Shown one piece after another: positions 15,469 to 23,523 of a stretch of DNA of 54,174 nucleotides (positions are counted from its first letter, which is position 1; every line of letters begins with the position of its first letter). Origin of the DNA: Lachnospiraceae bacterium (GTDB lineage: Bacteria > Bacillota > Clostridia > Lachnospirales > Lachnospiraceae). The DNA is taken from contig JAFTXD010000098.1 of NCBI GenBank assembly GCA_017461775.1, forward strand, positions 1 through 54,174, written 5' to 3'. A program made the translations under genes and the position numbers. Below the pieces are notes generated by a model that had not been told where the DNA came from, ran no database searches, and saw nothing but the letters and a program-made list of their open reading frames with translations.

Positions 15469-16058
15469 ATTTTGAGCGTTTTGAGAAGCAGCTGGCATTC
15501 ATTCTGGAGGCAGATAAGGAGAAAAATATCTTGCGCCAGACCCACCTTAGTAATCATGGCAGACGGGAAAATGATGCAGAGCATGCCTGGCATATGGCTA
15601 TGATGATTTACCTTTTAAAGGAATACGCCAATGAGGAATTCGATGTGGCAAGGGCCATGATGATGGCGCTGATTCACGATGTGGTGGAGATTGATGCGGG
15701 AGATACCTACGCCTATGACCCCAAGGCTGCGGAGTCCCAGAAGGAACGGGAGGAAAAGGCTGCTGAACGTATCTTTGGTATGCTTCCTATGGATCAGATG
15801 CAGGAGCTTCGAGGACTTTTCGAAGAATTCGAGGAGGGTACATCTCCGGAGGCAAAGTTTGCTAAGGCCATGGATAATTTCCAGCCCCTTCTTTTAAATA
15901 ATTCCAACGGTGGTTCCGACTGGAGAGAGCATGGTGTAAAAAAGAGCCAGGTGTTAAAGCGCCACGGCAATACCGCTTTGGGTTCTGAGGTAATTGGAGA
16001 ATATTCCCGGGAGCTTATTGAGAAGAATGTCCGGGAAGGGAATATTAAAGATGAATAA
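15465..16058 (+). CDS. HD-domain phosphohydrolase (YfbR-like)
   Basis: 197 residues with the HD metal site: H-L-S-N-H near 26-30, ENDAEHAWHMA near 35, and LIHDVVEIDAGDTY near 68, plus a conserved Asp in FAKAMDNFQPLL near 138. This is the HD_3/YfbR layout, known for 5'-deoxynucleotidase activity in E. coli. The ATGA overlap with the IMPase gene implies translational coupling. Nucleotide or other phosphate substrate; I cannot tell which. A terminator follows at 16076. Confidence 0.8.
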   Translation: MNFERFEKQLAFILEADKEKNILRQTHLSNHGRRENDAEHAWHMAMMIYLLKEYANEEFDVARAMMMALIHDVVEIDAGDTYAYDPKAAESQKEREEKAAERIFGMLPMDQMQELRGLFEEFEEGTSPEAKFAKAMDNFQPLLLNNSNGGSDWREHGVKKSQVLKRHGNTALGSEVIGEYSRELIEKNVREGNIKDE

Positions 16059-16075
16059 GATGGGGGAGACATAAG

Positions 16076-16106
16076 GGAGTCGTTGCAGTTTGCACCGGCT
16101 CCTTTT
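16076..16106 (+). terminator. Terminator after the HD gene
   Basis: GGAGTCG (16076-16082) pairs with CGGCTCC (16096-16102, one G-U), followed by TTTT at 16103-16106. Confidence 0.6.
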
Positions 16107-16125
16107 ACTTTACAAATATTTCGCG

Positions 16126-16162
16126 CAGGTGTCTTGTCAGGTGAAAATATATGTGCTATACT
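16126..16162 (+). promoter_or_regulatory. nadA promoter with candidate NiaR operator
   Basis: TTGTCA (16134-16139), 17 bases, TATACT (16157-16162) form a good promoter. The -35 lies inside GCAGGTGTCTTGTCAGGTG (16126-16144), which resembles sites reported for the niacin-responsive repressor NiaR/YrxA (core GTGTCTTG-A/T-CA). The niaR gene closes this same operon, so autoregulation is plausible. The operator assignment is from memory of the motif and not verified. Confidence 0.5.
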
Positions 16163-16208
16163 CCTCTGGATATTTGAAAACAGACAATTTTAGGTAGAAG
16201 AGGAAGCT

Positions 16209-17114
16209 ATGACAATACAGGAAGAGATTCGGAAATTAAAAGAAGACAAGCAGGCGGTAATACTGGCCCACTATTATGTACGTCCGGAGGTGCAGGAGAT
16301 TGCGGATTATATCGGGGATTCCTTTTATTTGAGTAAGGTGGCGGAGAAACTGGAAAATCCGGTGATTGTGTACTGCGGTGTGTCCTTTATGGGAGAGAGC
16401 GGATACCTGCTCTGCCCGGACAAAAAGGTACTGATGCCGGATATGACGGCGGATTGTCCTATGGCACATATGGTTTTAAAGGAAGAGGTGGAAGCTGCCA
16501 GAAAGAAATTTGATGACCTTGCAGTGGTATGTTACATCAACTCCACCGCAGAGATTAAGTCCTGGTGTGATGTGAGCGTTACCAGTGCCAATGCGGTGAA
16601 GATTGTAAAGAATCTGCCCAATAAAAACATCCTTTTTGTGCCGGATAAGAATCTGGGACGCTATGTAGCGGCTCAGGTGCCGGAGAAAAATGTGATGCTG
16701 GTTAAGGGCTACTGCCCCATCCACGAAAATGTGCAGGCAGAGGAGATAAAAGCGCTGAAGGAAGCCCATCCGGCGGCGGAGATTTTAGTGCATCCCGAAT
16801 GCTGCGAGGAAGTGACCGGTATGGCGGATTATCTGGGCTCTACCTCAGGAATTATTGATTATGCTACGGCAAGTGAGAAGACGGAGTTCATTATTGGTAC
16901 GGAAATCGGTGTGCGTTATGAGCTGGAAAAACGTAATCCTGATAAGAAATTTTATTTCCCTGCCACGGAGCCGGTATGTCAGGATATGAAGCTGATTACT
17001 CTGGAGAAGGTTCTTCATGTACTGAAAAACGAAGAAAATCAGGCTTTTGTGACCGGAGAAAATGCCGTAGCGGCCAGAAAAACGCTGGACAGAATGCTGG
17101 AACTGGCCAAATAG
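16209..17114 (+). CDS. nadA: Quinolinate synthase
   Basis: 301 residues, the usual length for the shorter NadA type. It condenses iminoaspartate with dihydroxyacetone phosphate to quinolinate and carries a 4Fe-4S cluster. Visible are the start LAHYYVRPEVQEIADYIGDS, substrate motif CYINSTAEIKSWCDVSVTSA near 104, VKGYCPIHE near 162, HPECCEEV near 193 and FPATEPVCQDMK near 253. The three cluster cysteines likely lie in PDMTADCPMA/CGVSFM, near 193-197 and in PVCQDMK. First gene of nadA-nadB-nadC-niaR; RBS AGAAGAGGAAG. Confidence 0.95.
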   Translation: MTIQEEIRKLKEDKQAVILAHYYVRPEVQEIADYIGDSFYLSKVAEKLENPVIVYCGVSFMGESGYLLCPDKKVLMPDMTADCPMAHMVLKEEVEAARKKFDDLAVVCYINSTAEIKSWCDVSVTSANAVKIVKNLPNKNILFVPDKNLGRYVAAQVPEKNVMLVKGYCPIHENVQAEEIKALKEAHPAAEILVHPECCEEVTGMADYLGSTSGIIDYATASEKTEFIIGTEIGVRYELEKRNPDKKFYFPATEPVCQDMKLITLEKVLHVLKNEENQAFVTGENAVAARKTLDRMLELAK

Positions 17115-17130
17115 AGGTGAGAGAAACGAC

Positions 17131-18309
17131 ATGATAAAGAAACTGGAATATGATGTGGTAATTGCCGGTGTGGGTGTTGGTGGTCTTTATACTGCACTGC
17201 ACCTGCCGAGGAACAAAAGAATTCTTATGATTTGTAAGGGGGATAGGCAGCAGTGTGACTCCATGCTGGCCCAGGGAGGCATCTGTGTCCTTCGGGATGA
17301 GGGAGACTATGAGTCTTTCTACGAGGATACCCTGCGAGCAGGTCATTATGAGAACCGGAAAGAGAGCGTGGATATCATGATTCGCTCCAGCAGAGCAGTC
17401 ATTGATGATTTGCTGCAGCTGGGCGTTCGTTTTGCTAAGGAGGAGGATGGAAGTCTGAAATATACCAGAGAGGGTGCCCACTCTAAGCCGAGAATCTGCT
17501 TTCACAAGGATATCACCGGAAAAGAGATTACGGAGACGCTGCAACGTCACGTGAAAGCCTTGTCAAATGTGACGATTATGGAATATACTAAAATGACAGA
17601 CATCCTTGTAGAAAACGGGGAGTGTAAGGGAATGATTGCGGAAAGTGAAAAGGAGGATATCACTTATCATATTTTCGCTGAGGATACGATACTTGCTACC
17701 GGTGGTATCGGTGGCTTATATAAACATTCCACCAATTTTTCCAGTCTCACCGGGGATGCCTTGGAGGTTGCGAAAAAGCATGGCGTGGAATTAGAGCATC
17801 TGGATTATGTGCAGATTCATCCCACCAGTCTTTACAGTGAAAAGGAGGGACGGCGTTTCCTCATTTCCGAGTCCACCCGAGGCGAAGGTGCCATTTTGCT
17901 AAATGCCAAAGGGGAACGCTTTGTGGACGAGCTTTTGCCCAGAGATGTGGTGACAGAGGCTATACATAAGGAGATGGAGAAGGAAGGCAGCAGCCATGTG
18001 TGGCTTTCCTTTGAAAAGGTGCCAAAGGAGACCATAAGGGAGCATTTTCCCAATATATACGATACTTGCCTGAAAGAGGGCTATGATATTTTGAAGGAGC
18101 CTATTCCGGTGGTGCCTGCCCAGCACTATTTTATGGGTGGCATTCATGTGGACCGAGACTCCCGGACTACCATGGCGCATTTGTATGCAGTGGGGGAGAC
18201 CAGCTGCAATGGTGTCCATGGAAAGAATCGTCTGGCCAGCAACAGTCTGCTGGAGAGTCTTGTATTTGCCCGGAGGGCAGCAGAAAAGATTGCAAAGGAG
18301 TTAAAATAA
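17131..18309 (+). CDS. nadB: L-aspartate oxidase (short form)
   Basis: 392 residues. The flavoprotein oxidises L-aspartate to iminoaspartate for NadA. The FAD motif VVIAGVGVGGLYTALHL is at residue 8; QGGICVLRDEGD near 50, DYVQIHPTSLY near 226, SESTRGEGAILLNAKGERFV near 245 and HGKNRLASNSLLESLVFARR near 362 are all NadB signatures. The usual ~100-150-residue C-terminal helical domain of 500+ residue NadB enzymes is missing; the protein ends right after the final FAD helix. Sits 16 bases after nadA and one base before nadC. Confidence 0.92.
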   Translation: MIKKLEYDVVIAGVGVGGLYTALHLPRNKRILMICKGDRQQCDSMLAQGGICVLRDEGDYESFYEDTLRAGHYENRKESVDIMIRSSRAVIDDLLQLGVRFAKEEDGSLKYTREGAHSKPRICFHKDITGKEITETLQRHVKALSNVTIMEYTKMTDILVENGECKGMIAESEKEDITYHIFAEDTILATGGIGGLYKHSTNFSSLTGDALEVAKKHGVELEHLDYVQIHPTSLYSEKEGRRFLISESTRGEGAILLNAKGERFVDELLPRDVVTEAIHKEMEKEGSSHVWLSFEKVPKETIREHFPNIYDTCLKEGYDILKEPIPVVPAQHYFMGGIHVDRDSRTTMAHLYAVGETSCNGVHGKNRLASNSLLESLVFARRAAEKIAKELK

Positions 18310-18310
18310 A

Positions 18311-19165
18311 ATGAACGAGATTACCATGCTGCTTGCAGCAGATAAATTTATTCGCCTTGCCTTAGAGGAGGACATTAACAGTGAGGACGTAACCACCAAT
18401 TCCGTGATGCCGGAGTACAAAAAGGGTGAGGTACAGCTGATTTGTAAGGAGGACGGTATCATTGCAGGGCTTTCCGTATTTGAGCGTGTGTTTACTATGC
18501 TGGACCCTTCTACAAAGGTGACCTTTGATGTAAAGGATGGAGATGCTGTGGTAAAGGGGCAGCATCTTGCCACCGTAGAGGGTGATGTGCGGGTACTGTT
18601 ATCCGGTGAAAGAACTGCCCTGAATTATTTACAGCGGATGAGTGGTATTGCTACTTATACAAGTAAGGTGGCAAAGCTTTTGGAGGGGACCAAGACCACC
18701 CTTTTAGATACCAGAAAGACCACCCCATGCATGCGTATCTTTGAGAAATACGCGGTAAAGGTGGGCGGTGGTTCCAACCATCGTTATAATTTATCCGACG
18801 GTGTCCTTTTAAAGGACAATCATATCGATGCTGCCGGCGGCGTAAAAGAAGCGATTCTGGCTGCCAAAGCTTATGCTCCTTTTGTTCGTAAGATTGAGGT
18901 AGAAACAGAGAATCTGGACATGGTAAAGGAGGCAGTGGAAGCCGGAGCAGACATTATCATGCTGGACAATATGACCCCGGAGGTAATGGCAGAGGCTATC
19001 CGTATCATCGATGGTCGTGCAAAGACCGAGTGCTCCGGTAATATCACCAAAGAAAATATTCAGAAGATTACCGAGCTTGGTGTGGACTATGTATCCAGTG
19101 GTGCCCTGACTCATTCCGCACCCATTCTGGACATCAGCTTAAAGCATTTGAAGGTTGTAGAGTAG
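18311..19165 (+). CDS. nadC: Nicotinate-nucleotide pyrophosphorylase (carboxylating)
   Basis: 284 residues. It converts quinolinate and PRPP to nicotinate mononucleotide. Motifs: EEDINSEDVTTNSV near 17, GERTALNYLQRMSGIATYT near 98, LLDTRKTTPCMRIFEKYAV near 130, LLKDNHID near 165, KIEVETENL near 192, DIIMLDNMTPE near 213, and SSGALTHSAP near 261. These Arg, Lys, His and Glu residues line the quinolinate site in known NadC enzymes. Third gene of the NAD operon; the gap to nadB is one base, so they are coupled. Confidence 0.95.
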   Translation: MNEITMLLAADKFIRLALEEDINSEDVTTNSVMPEYKKGEVQLICKEDGIIAGLSVFERVFTMLDPSTKVTFDVKDGDAVVKGQHLATVEGDVRVLLSGERTALNYLQRMSGIATYTSKVAKLLEGTKTTLLDTRKTTPCMRIFEKYAVKVGGGSNHRYNLSDGVLLKDNHIDAAGGVKEAILAAKAYAPFVRKIEVETENLDMVKEAVEAGADIIMLDNMTPEVMAEAIRIIDGRAKTECSGNITKENIQKITELGVDYVSSGALTHSAPILDISLKHLKVVE

Positions 19166-19185
19166 TTAAAAGAAAGGAATCCCAG

Positions 19186-19737
19186 ATGGAACAGGTACTA
19201 AGTGGCTCCCAGCGAAGAAAGAAAATTGTAGATATGTTGAAGCAATCCCCGGTACCTCTTTCCGGTACGGCTTTGGGCAGGGAAACCGGCGTAAGCCGTC
19301 AGGTGGTGGTGCAGGATATGGCACTTCTGCGCTCTCAGGGGTACGATATTATGGCCACCCCCCGGGGGTATGTGTTGGATGCTCCCTCCCATGTGATGCG
19401 GATTATCAAGGTATTCCATACCGATGCCCAGATTGAAGAGGAGCTGACGGCCATCGTGGATTTGGGCGGCTGTGTGGAGGATGTGATGGTGAATCATCGT
19501 GCCTACGGAAAAATTGTTGCTCCCTTAAATGTGAGAAATCGCAGGGATGTACAGAGTTTCATGAATAAAATCAAAACGGGTAAATCCACCTCACTTTTGA
19601 ATGTGACCTCGGGTTACCATTTCCACCGGATTTCCGCAGAGAGTGAAGAAATACTGGATGAAATCGAAGAGGCACTGAAGGAAAATGGGATGCTGGCAGA
19701 GATTTTGCCTTATGAAAAAGAATTAATCGAGATTTAA
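19186..19737 (+). CDS. niaR: NiaR-type transcription repressor of NAD synthesis (HTH-11 plus 3H domain)
   Basis: 183 residues. N-terminal winged helix (residues 8-60, with LGRETGVSRQVVVQDMALLR as the recognition region) and a C-terminal 3H domain with three His clusters (VFHTDAQ, VMVNHRAYG, TSGYHFHRI). This is the niacin-sensing repressor NiaR/YrxA, which shuts off NAD synthesis and niacin uptake genes when nicotinic acid is present. It is the last gene of the nad operon, suggesting feedback on its own operon through a site near 16126. RBS AAAGGAA at 19172-19178. Confidence 0.9.
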   Translation: MEQVLSGSQRRKKIVDMLKQSPVPLSGTALGRETGVSRQVVVQDMALLRSQGYDIMATPRGYVLDAPSHVMRIIKVFHTDAQIEEELTAIVDLGGCVEDVMVNHRAYGKIVAPLNVRNRRDVQSFMNKIKTGKSTSLLNVTSGYHFHRISAESEEILDEIEEALKENGMLAEILPYEKELIEI

Positions 19738-19740
19738 GAG

Positions 19741-19770
19741 AAGGGGATGCCAGACAGCGTCCCCTTTATT
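19741..19770 (+). terminator. Terminator of the nad operon
   Basis: AAGGGGATGC (19741-19750) pairs with GCGTCCCCTT (19758-19767, one G-U), followed by a T-rich tail TATTTGCTTTT. Confidence 0.75.
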
Positions 19771-19833
19771 TGCTTTTATGTGGGGAAGGTGTATAATAAA
19801 TACATTATTTGTTTGTATACGGAGGTTTCCAAA

Positions 19834-21333
19834 TTGAGTAAAACATTAGAGGATTTAAAACAGTATCTGGAGAAAATGAATCGGTACCAGCATGTGACCA
19901 CACTGCTGTACTGGGATATGCGTACCTGCGCGCCCAGACAGGGCTATGAGCAGCTGGGGGATGCCATTGCCTATTTTTCCACGGAGCAGTTTCAGATGTC
20001 AGTTTCAGAGGAGCTGAGGGGGCTTTTGGAGAAGCTCTCAGAGCCACAGGAGTATGAAGCACTGGATGATAAGTGGAAATTCGTGGTAAAGAAAATGAAG
20101 CGCTGCTTTGACAGGGATGCCAGGATTCCCAAGGAGGTATTTGAGAAGCATGTAAGGATTCAAACGGAAGCAGAAACCGCCTGGGAGGAGGCAAAGGCAG
20201 CTTCGGATTATTCCATTTTTGCGCCCCATTTAGAAAAGCTGATTGACGTGACCAAGGAAATCGTAGGCTATACCAACCCGGAGCAGGAGCTGTACGATGC
20301 CCTGTTAGACCCCTTTGAGGAGGGCATGAATTCGGAGATTATTGACAGGGTATTTGAGGAGCTGAAAAAGGAGTTAATACCTTTGGTGGATAAGATTCTG
20401 GCAAGTGAGCAGCCCGATGACAGCAAATTCCAGGGATATTTTGACGTGGATGCCCAGGTAAAGGTGCAAAAGCTCCTTTTGGACTACATCGGATTTTCCT
20501 GGGATAAGGGTGCTGTGGGAACCACCACACATCCCTTTACCCTGAATTTCTCTTCTAAGGATGTGCGTGTGACCAATCATTATCATGAGGATGCGCCTCT
20601 CAGTGCCATTTTCTCAGCTATTCATGAGGGAGGACATGCCATTTTTGAGCAGAATGTGAATCCGGATTATGATGGTACGGTGGCAGGCAGCTGTGATTAC
20701 ATGTGTATTCATGAGAGCCAGTCCCGTTTCTATGAGAATATTCTGGGAAGAAATAAGAATTTCTGGCTGCCCATTTACGATAAGCTGGGAGAACTGCTGC
20801 CGCAGTTTAAGGAGATTTCCTTGGAGGAATTTTACCGGGAAATCAATCATGTGCGTAACAGCTTCATCCGCACCGAGGCCGATGAGGTTACTTATGCTTT
20901 TCACGTAATTCTCCGATATGAAATAGAGAAGATGATTTTCCGTGAGGGGGTCTCTGTGGAAGAGCTTCCCACCCTTTGGAATAAAAAGATGGAGGAATAT
21001 CTGCACATTACTCCGGGAAATGATGCGGAGGGTATTTTGCAGGATATGCACTGGGCCGGCGGTTCCTTTGGGTATTTTCCGTCCTACCTTCTGGGAAGCA
21101 TCTACGATGGTATGCTACTGGATACGGTGGAGGAGGAACTGGGCGATGTGGATGCGCTCCTTGCCCAGGGCAGAATTTCGGAGATTACCAAGTGGCTGAA
21201 TGAGAAGATTCACCGCTTTGGAAGCACCCGTACCCCAATGGAAACACTGAAGGCGGTGTGTGGCAGGGAGGTCACTGCAGAGCCGCTGGTGCGCTATTTT
21301 AAAAAGAAATATACGGAAATTTATTCGTTATAG
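19834..21333 (+). CDS. Carboxypeptidase M32 (thermostable carboxypeptidase Taq-like)
   Basis: 499 residues, the expected size for M32 zinc carboxypeptidases, which trim C-terminal residues from peptides in the cytoplasm. The zinc site is IHEGGHAIFEQN with H264 and H268. ESQSRFYENILGRN near 290 and RTEADEVTYAFHVILRYEIE near 350 are M32 signatures. Translation most likely starts at TTG 19834: GGAGG at 19821-19825 fits and the protein then begins SKTLEDLKQYLEKMNRYQH, as in homologues. A TATAAT at 19793-19798 is the probable -10. Confidence 0.92.
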   Translation: MSKTLEDLKQYLEKMNRYQHVTTLLYWDMRTCAPRQGYEQLGDAIAYFSTEQFQMSVSEELRGLLEKLSEPQEYEALDDKWKFVVKKMKRCFDRDARIPKEVFEKHVRIQTEAETAWEEAKAASDYSIFAPHLEKLIDVTKEIVGYTNPEQELYDALLDPFEEGMNSEIIDRVFEELKKELIPLVDKILASEQPDDSKFQGYFDVDAQVKVQKLLLDYIGFSWDKGAVGTTTHPFTLNFSSKDVRVTNHYHEDAPLSAIFSAIHEGGHAIFEQNVNPDYDGTVAGSCDYMCIHESQSRFYENILGRNKNFWLPIYDKLGELLPQFKEISLEEFYREINHVRNSFIRTEADEVTYAFHVILRYEIEKMIFREGVSVEELPTLWNKKMEEYLHITPGNDAEGILQDMHWAGGSFGYFPSYLLGSIYDGMLLDTVEEELGDVDALLAQGRISEITKWLNEKIHRFGSTRTPMETLKAVCGREVTAEPLVRYFKKKYTEIYSL

Positions 21334-21401
21334 TTATGATTTGCGTCCATTGCTATGGTGTGATACAATGATGCTTATGTAGTAATTGGAGGTCGGCTCA
21401 G

Positions 21402-22292
21402 ATGAAGAATGTATTATTAAAAACATTTTATAAGCAAAGGGCTGAATTTAATGAAATGACAGCGGCTCGTGATAAGACGCTGATTTTTCCGGAGGATATT
21501 TCAGAATATCGGGACATTCCTTATATGGGAGACGGTGATAAGGCCCATTGCCTGGACATTTTTCGTTCCAAGGGACGTACTGGAGAGGCGTTGCCTGTTA
21601 TTGTTGATGTTCATGGTGGGGGGATGATTCTGGGAAACAAAGAGTTCAATCGTCATTTTTGTGCACAGATATGTTCTATGGGATATCTTGTATTCTGCGT
21701 GGAAGTACGCTCAGTGCCGGAGGTTCGGATATTTGAACAGTATGAAGATTTATCCAGAGCAATGGATTATATCAAGGAGATTGTTCCTCAATATAATGGT
21801 GATTTGCAGCATGTGTATGCAGTGGCAGACAGTGGAGGTGCCAATCTTCTTACGTATGCCATTGCTATGAAAAAGGTAGATGCACTTGCTGAGGCAGCGG
21901 GGGTAACACCTACTACATTGGACGTGAAAGCACTTGGATTAATCAGTGGAATGTTTTATACCACCAAATTTGATAAAATCGGTCTCTGTATGCCGGACTA
22001 TTTGTATGGAAAGGGCTATAAAAAGAGTGCCTTTGCACCATATACCAATCCGGAGCATCCGGAGATTGTAAGTGCTCTGCCACCCTGCTATCTTGTGACA
22101 AGCCAAAATGATAATCTGCAGCATTATACTTTGAATTTTGAAAAAGCGCTCACCAGACATGGGGTACCGCACAAGCTGGTGAATTACCCGGAAAATAAGC
22201 GTATGACCCATGCTTTTAGTGTGTTTGAACCATTCTGGGAGAAGAGTATTGATGCAACTGCGGAGATGTTAGATTTTTTGAAACAATATTAG
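21402..22292 (+). CDS. Alpha/beta hydrolase, acetyl-esterase (HSL) type
   Basis: 296 residues. The oxyanion motif VDVHGGGMILG near 71, nucleophile elbow VADSGGANLL near 146 (Ser in G/A-x-S-x-G), the acid TSQNDNLQ near 235 and the His in RMTHAFSV near 270 complete the catalytic triad of the hormone-sensitive-lipase-like family. These cut short acyl esters, for instance from acetylated sugars or xenobiotics. Asp replaces the usual residue before Ser (ADSGG for GDSAG), a mild variation. RBS TTGGAGG. A single gene with its own terminator at 22299. Confidence 0.82.
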   Translation: MKNVLLKTFYKQRAEFNEMTAARDKTLIFPEDISEYRDIPYMGDGDKAHCLDIFRSKGRTGEALPVIVDVHGGGMILGNKEFNRHFCAQICSMGYLVFCVEVRSVPEVRIFEQYEDLSRAMDYIKEIVPQYNGDLQHVYAVADSGGANLLTYAIAMKKVDALAEAAGVTPTTLDVKALGLISGMFYTTKFDKIGLCMPDYLYGKGYKKSAFAPYTNPEHPEIVSALPPCYLVTSQNDNLQHYTLNFEKALTRHGVPHKLVNYPENKRMTHAFSVFEPFWEKSIDATAEMLDFLKQY

Positions 22293-22298
22293 AGTTAA

Positions 22299-22336
22299 AA
22301 AGGACTGCCAAGGTGATGTGCCTTGGTAGTCCTTTT
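22299..22336. terminator. Bidirectional terminator between convergent genes
   Basis: AAAGGACTGCCAAGG (22299-22313) pairs with CCTTGGTAGTCCTTT (22321-22335, one G-U); A-rich before and T-rich after, so it serves the esterase and the opposing AraC-type gene. Confidence 0.8.
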
Positions 22337-23183
22337 ATTCATTTTCCAAACTCCGGTACCGGGCAGGTGTCATATCGTGCTTTTTCTTAAAGGCACTGCA
22401 AAAGACACTTTCACTGGAAAATCCGGTCTGGAAGCAGATATCCTTTATGGATAATTTTGTGTTTTTCAAGAGGTACCGGGCAGTGGCCATCCGGGTGTTG
22501 ATAATGTACTCGTGGGGCGTAAATCCGGTCTCCTTTTTAAACGTGCGGATAAAATGATAGGGACTGATGCTGGCGCGCTCTGCCAAGGTCTCAATGGAAA
22601 TATCCTCTGCAAAATGCTCGTTGATGTAGGTGATGGTATCCTCTGCGATGCCGGCATAATCCCTGGTTTTATCGGTAACAGGCGAGTAGAGCAGAAAAGC
22701 AGTCAGGATATCATTCAAGTACTTTGAGAGCAAAGGCTCCCGTACGGTACGACCTTTCTCAAAAATGTCAATAATCAATTGCAGCTTGGTCACAACCTTA
22801 TAGGCATCCAGCATTTGAAACACGTTTCCAAATTTTGCAGTAATATTTTGATAAAAGCCTTTGGCGGTAATCCCTTCAAAGTGACACCAGAGACATTCAC
22901 AGCCGGCCTCGGTATAGTACTCATGCAGCCTATAGCAATCTATAAAAAGAAAGCTTCCACTGCTTGCTGTGGAAACCTGTCCATCATAAACTAAGGTTAA
23001 GGCCCCTTTTTCTACATAGAGTAATAATAGACTGTCGAAGGACTCTCGCACCAGATGATACCCTGGTAAATAGATAAAGCGCCCGCACTGTAGTGGATAC
23101 AAAAATATCTCCCTCCCTGTCATACTGGGACTATATACAAAATATTCCGAACCAGCAGCTACCAATTCCTCGCAAGATTTCAT
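22335..23183 (-). CDS. AraC family transcriptional regulator
   Basis: 282 residues, minus strand. The N-terminal half (1-150) is a cupin-like sensor domain (FIYLPGYHLVRESFDSLLLL, then GSFLFIDCYRLHEYY). The C-terminal 100 residues hold the AraC double HTH: DISIETLAERASISPYHFIR and LSIKDICFQTGFSSESVFCS ending FKKKHDMTPARYR. RBS AAGGAG lies upstream of the ATG at 23183. Such regulators usually sense a sugar and activate adjacent genes. Here the divergent DUF5107 gene and the 340-base gap between them (palindrome TGCAGAAAACTGCA at 23233) are natural targets. Confidence 0.88.
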   Translation of the reverse strand: MKSCEELVAAGSEYFVYSPSMTGREIFLYPLQCGRFIYLPGYHLVRESFDSLLLLYVEKGALTLVYDGQVSTASSGSFLFIDCYRLHEYYTEAGCECLWCHFEGITAKGFYQNITAKFGNVFQMLDAYKVVTKLQLIIDIFEKGRTVREPLLSKYLNDILTAFLLYSPVTDKTRDYAGIAEDTITYINEHFAEDISIETLAERASISPYHFIRTFKKETGFTPHEYIINTRMATARYLLKNTKLSIKDICFQTGFSSESVFCSAFKKKHDMTPARYRSLENE

Positions 23184-23232
23184 AATACCATTCTCCTTAT
23201 CTCTCTTTCTCTTACTTAAAATTACGACAATG

Positions 23233-23246
23233 TGCAGAAAACTGCA
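23233..23246. promoter_or_regulatory. Short palindrome in the AraC/DUF5107 intergenic region
   Basis: TGCAG-AAAA-CTGCA is a perfect 14-bp inverted repeat in the region between the divergent AraC-type and DUF5107 genes. It is a possible regulator site. A -10-like TATACT lies downstream at 23312-23317 with no good -35, as expected of an activator-dependent promoter. Confidence 0.35.
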
Positions 23247-23338
23247 AGAGCAATTTTTCTAAATAATTACGCAATCTGTGCTAATGCTTTTCGGCGGATG
23301 CAGAGGTACACTATACTAAACAAATTGTTCGATACACA

Positions 23339-23499
23339 GGAAATTGTATGCCCGCACCTGGCCGATATGTTTTTGTGAATGCCTTTGAAAAACGCCGGTC
23401 CTTGGCGAGGTATTTTCGAGCCTAGTACCGCTGCGTTTTTCATAGAGCGAGAGCGTGCTGAACAAAAACATATCGGCCAGGTGCGGGCATACAATTTCC
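23339..23499. repeat. Foldback element with perfect 38-bp inverted arms
   Basis: 23339-23376 is the exact reverse complement of 23462-23499 (38 of 38). Inside the 85-base loop are further nested inverted segments: GAAAAACGC (23387-23395) with GCGTTTTTC (23433-23441), and GGTCCTTGGC (23397-23406) with GCCTAGTACC (23420-23429, 8 of 10 pairs). The whole 161 bases can fold into one long stem in the leader just before the DUF5107 gene (ribosome binding site 23513). No clear target-site duplication is visible. It could be a MITE, an invertible control segment or a structured leader. Confidence 0.85.
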
Positions 23500-23523
23500 G
23501 TCAATCATTCACAGGAGGCACAT

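Noticed and set aside
23455-23523. N-terminal extension of the DUF5107 protein starting at 23455
   Set aside because: It would be read through the inverted-repeat arm and includes the RBS AGGAGG; start 23524 fits better.
23262-23523. Riboswitch in the DUF5107 leader
   Set aside because: The leader is explained by a perfect inverted repeat and shows no conserved riboswitch core that I recognise.
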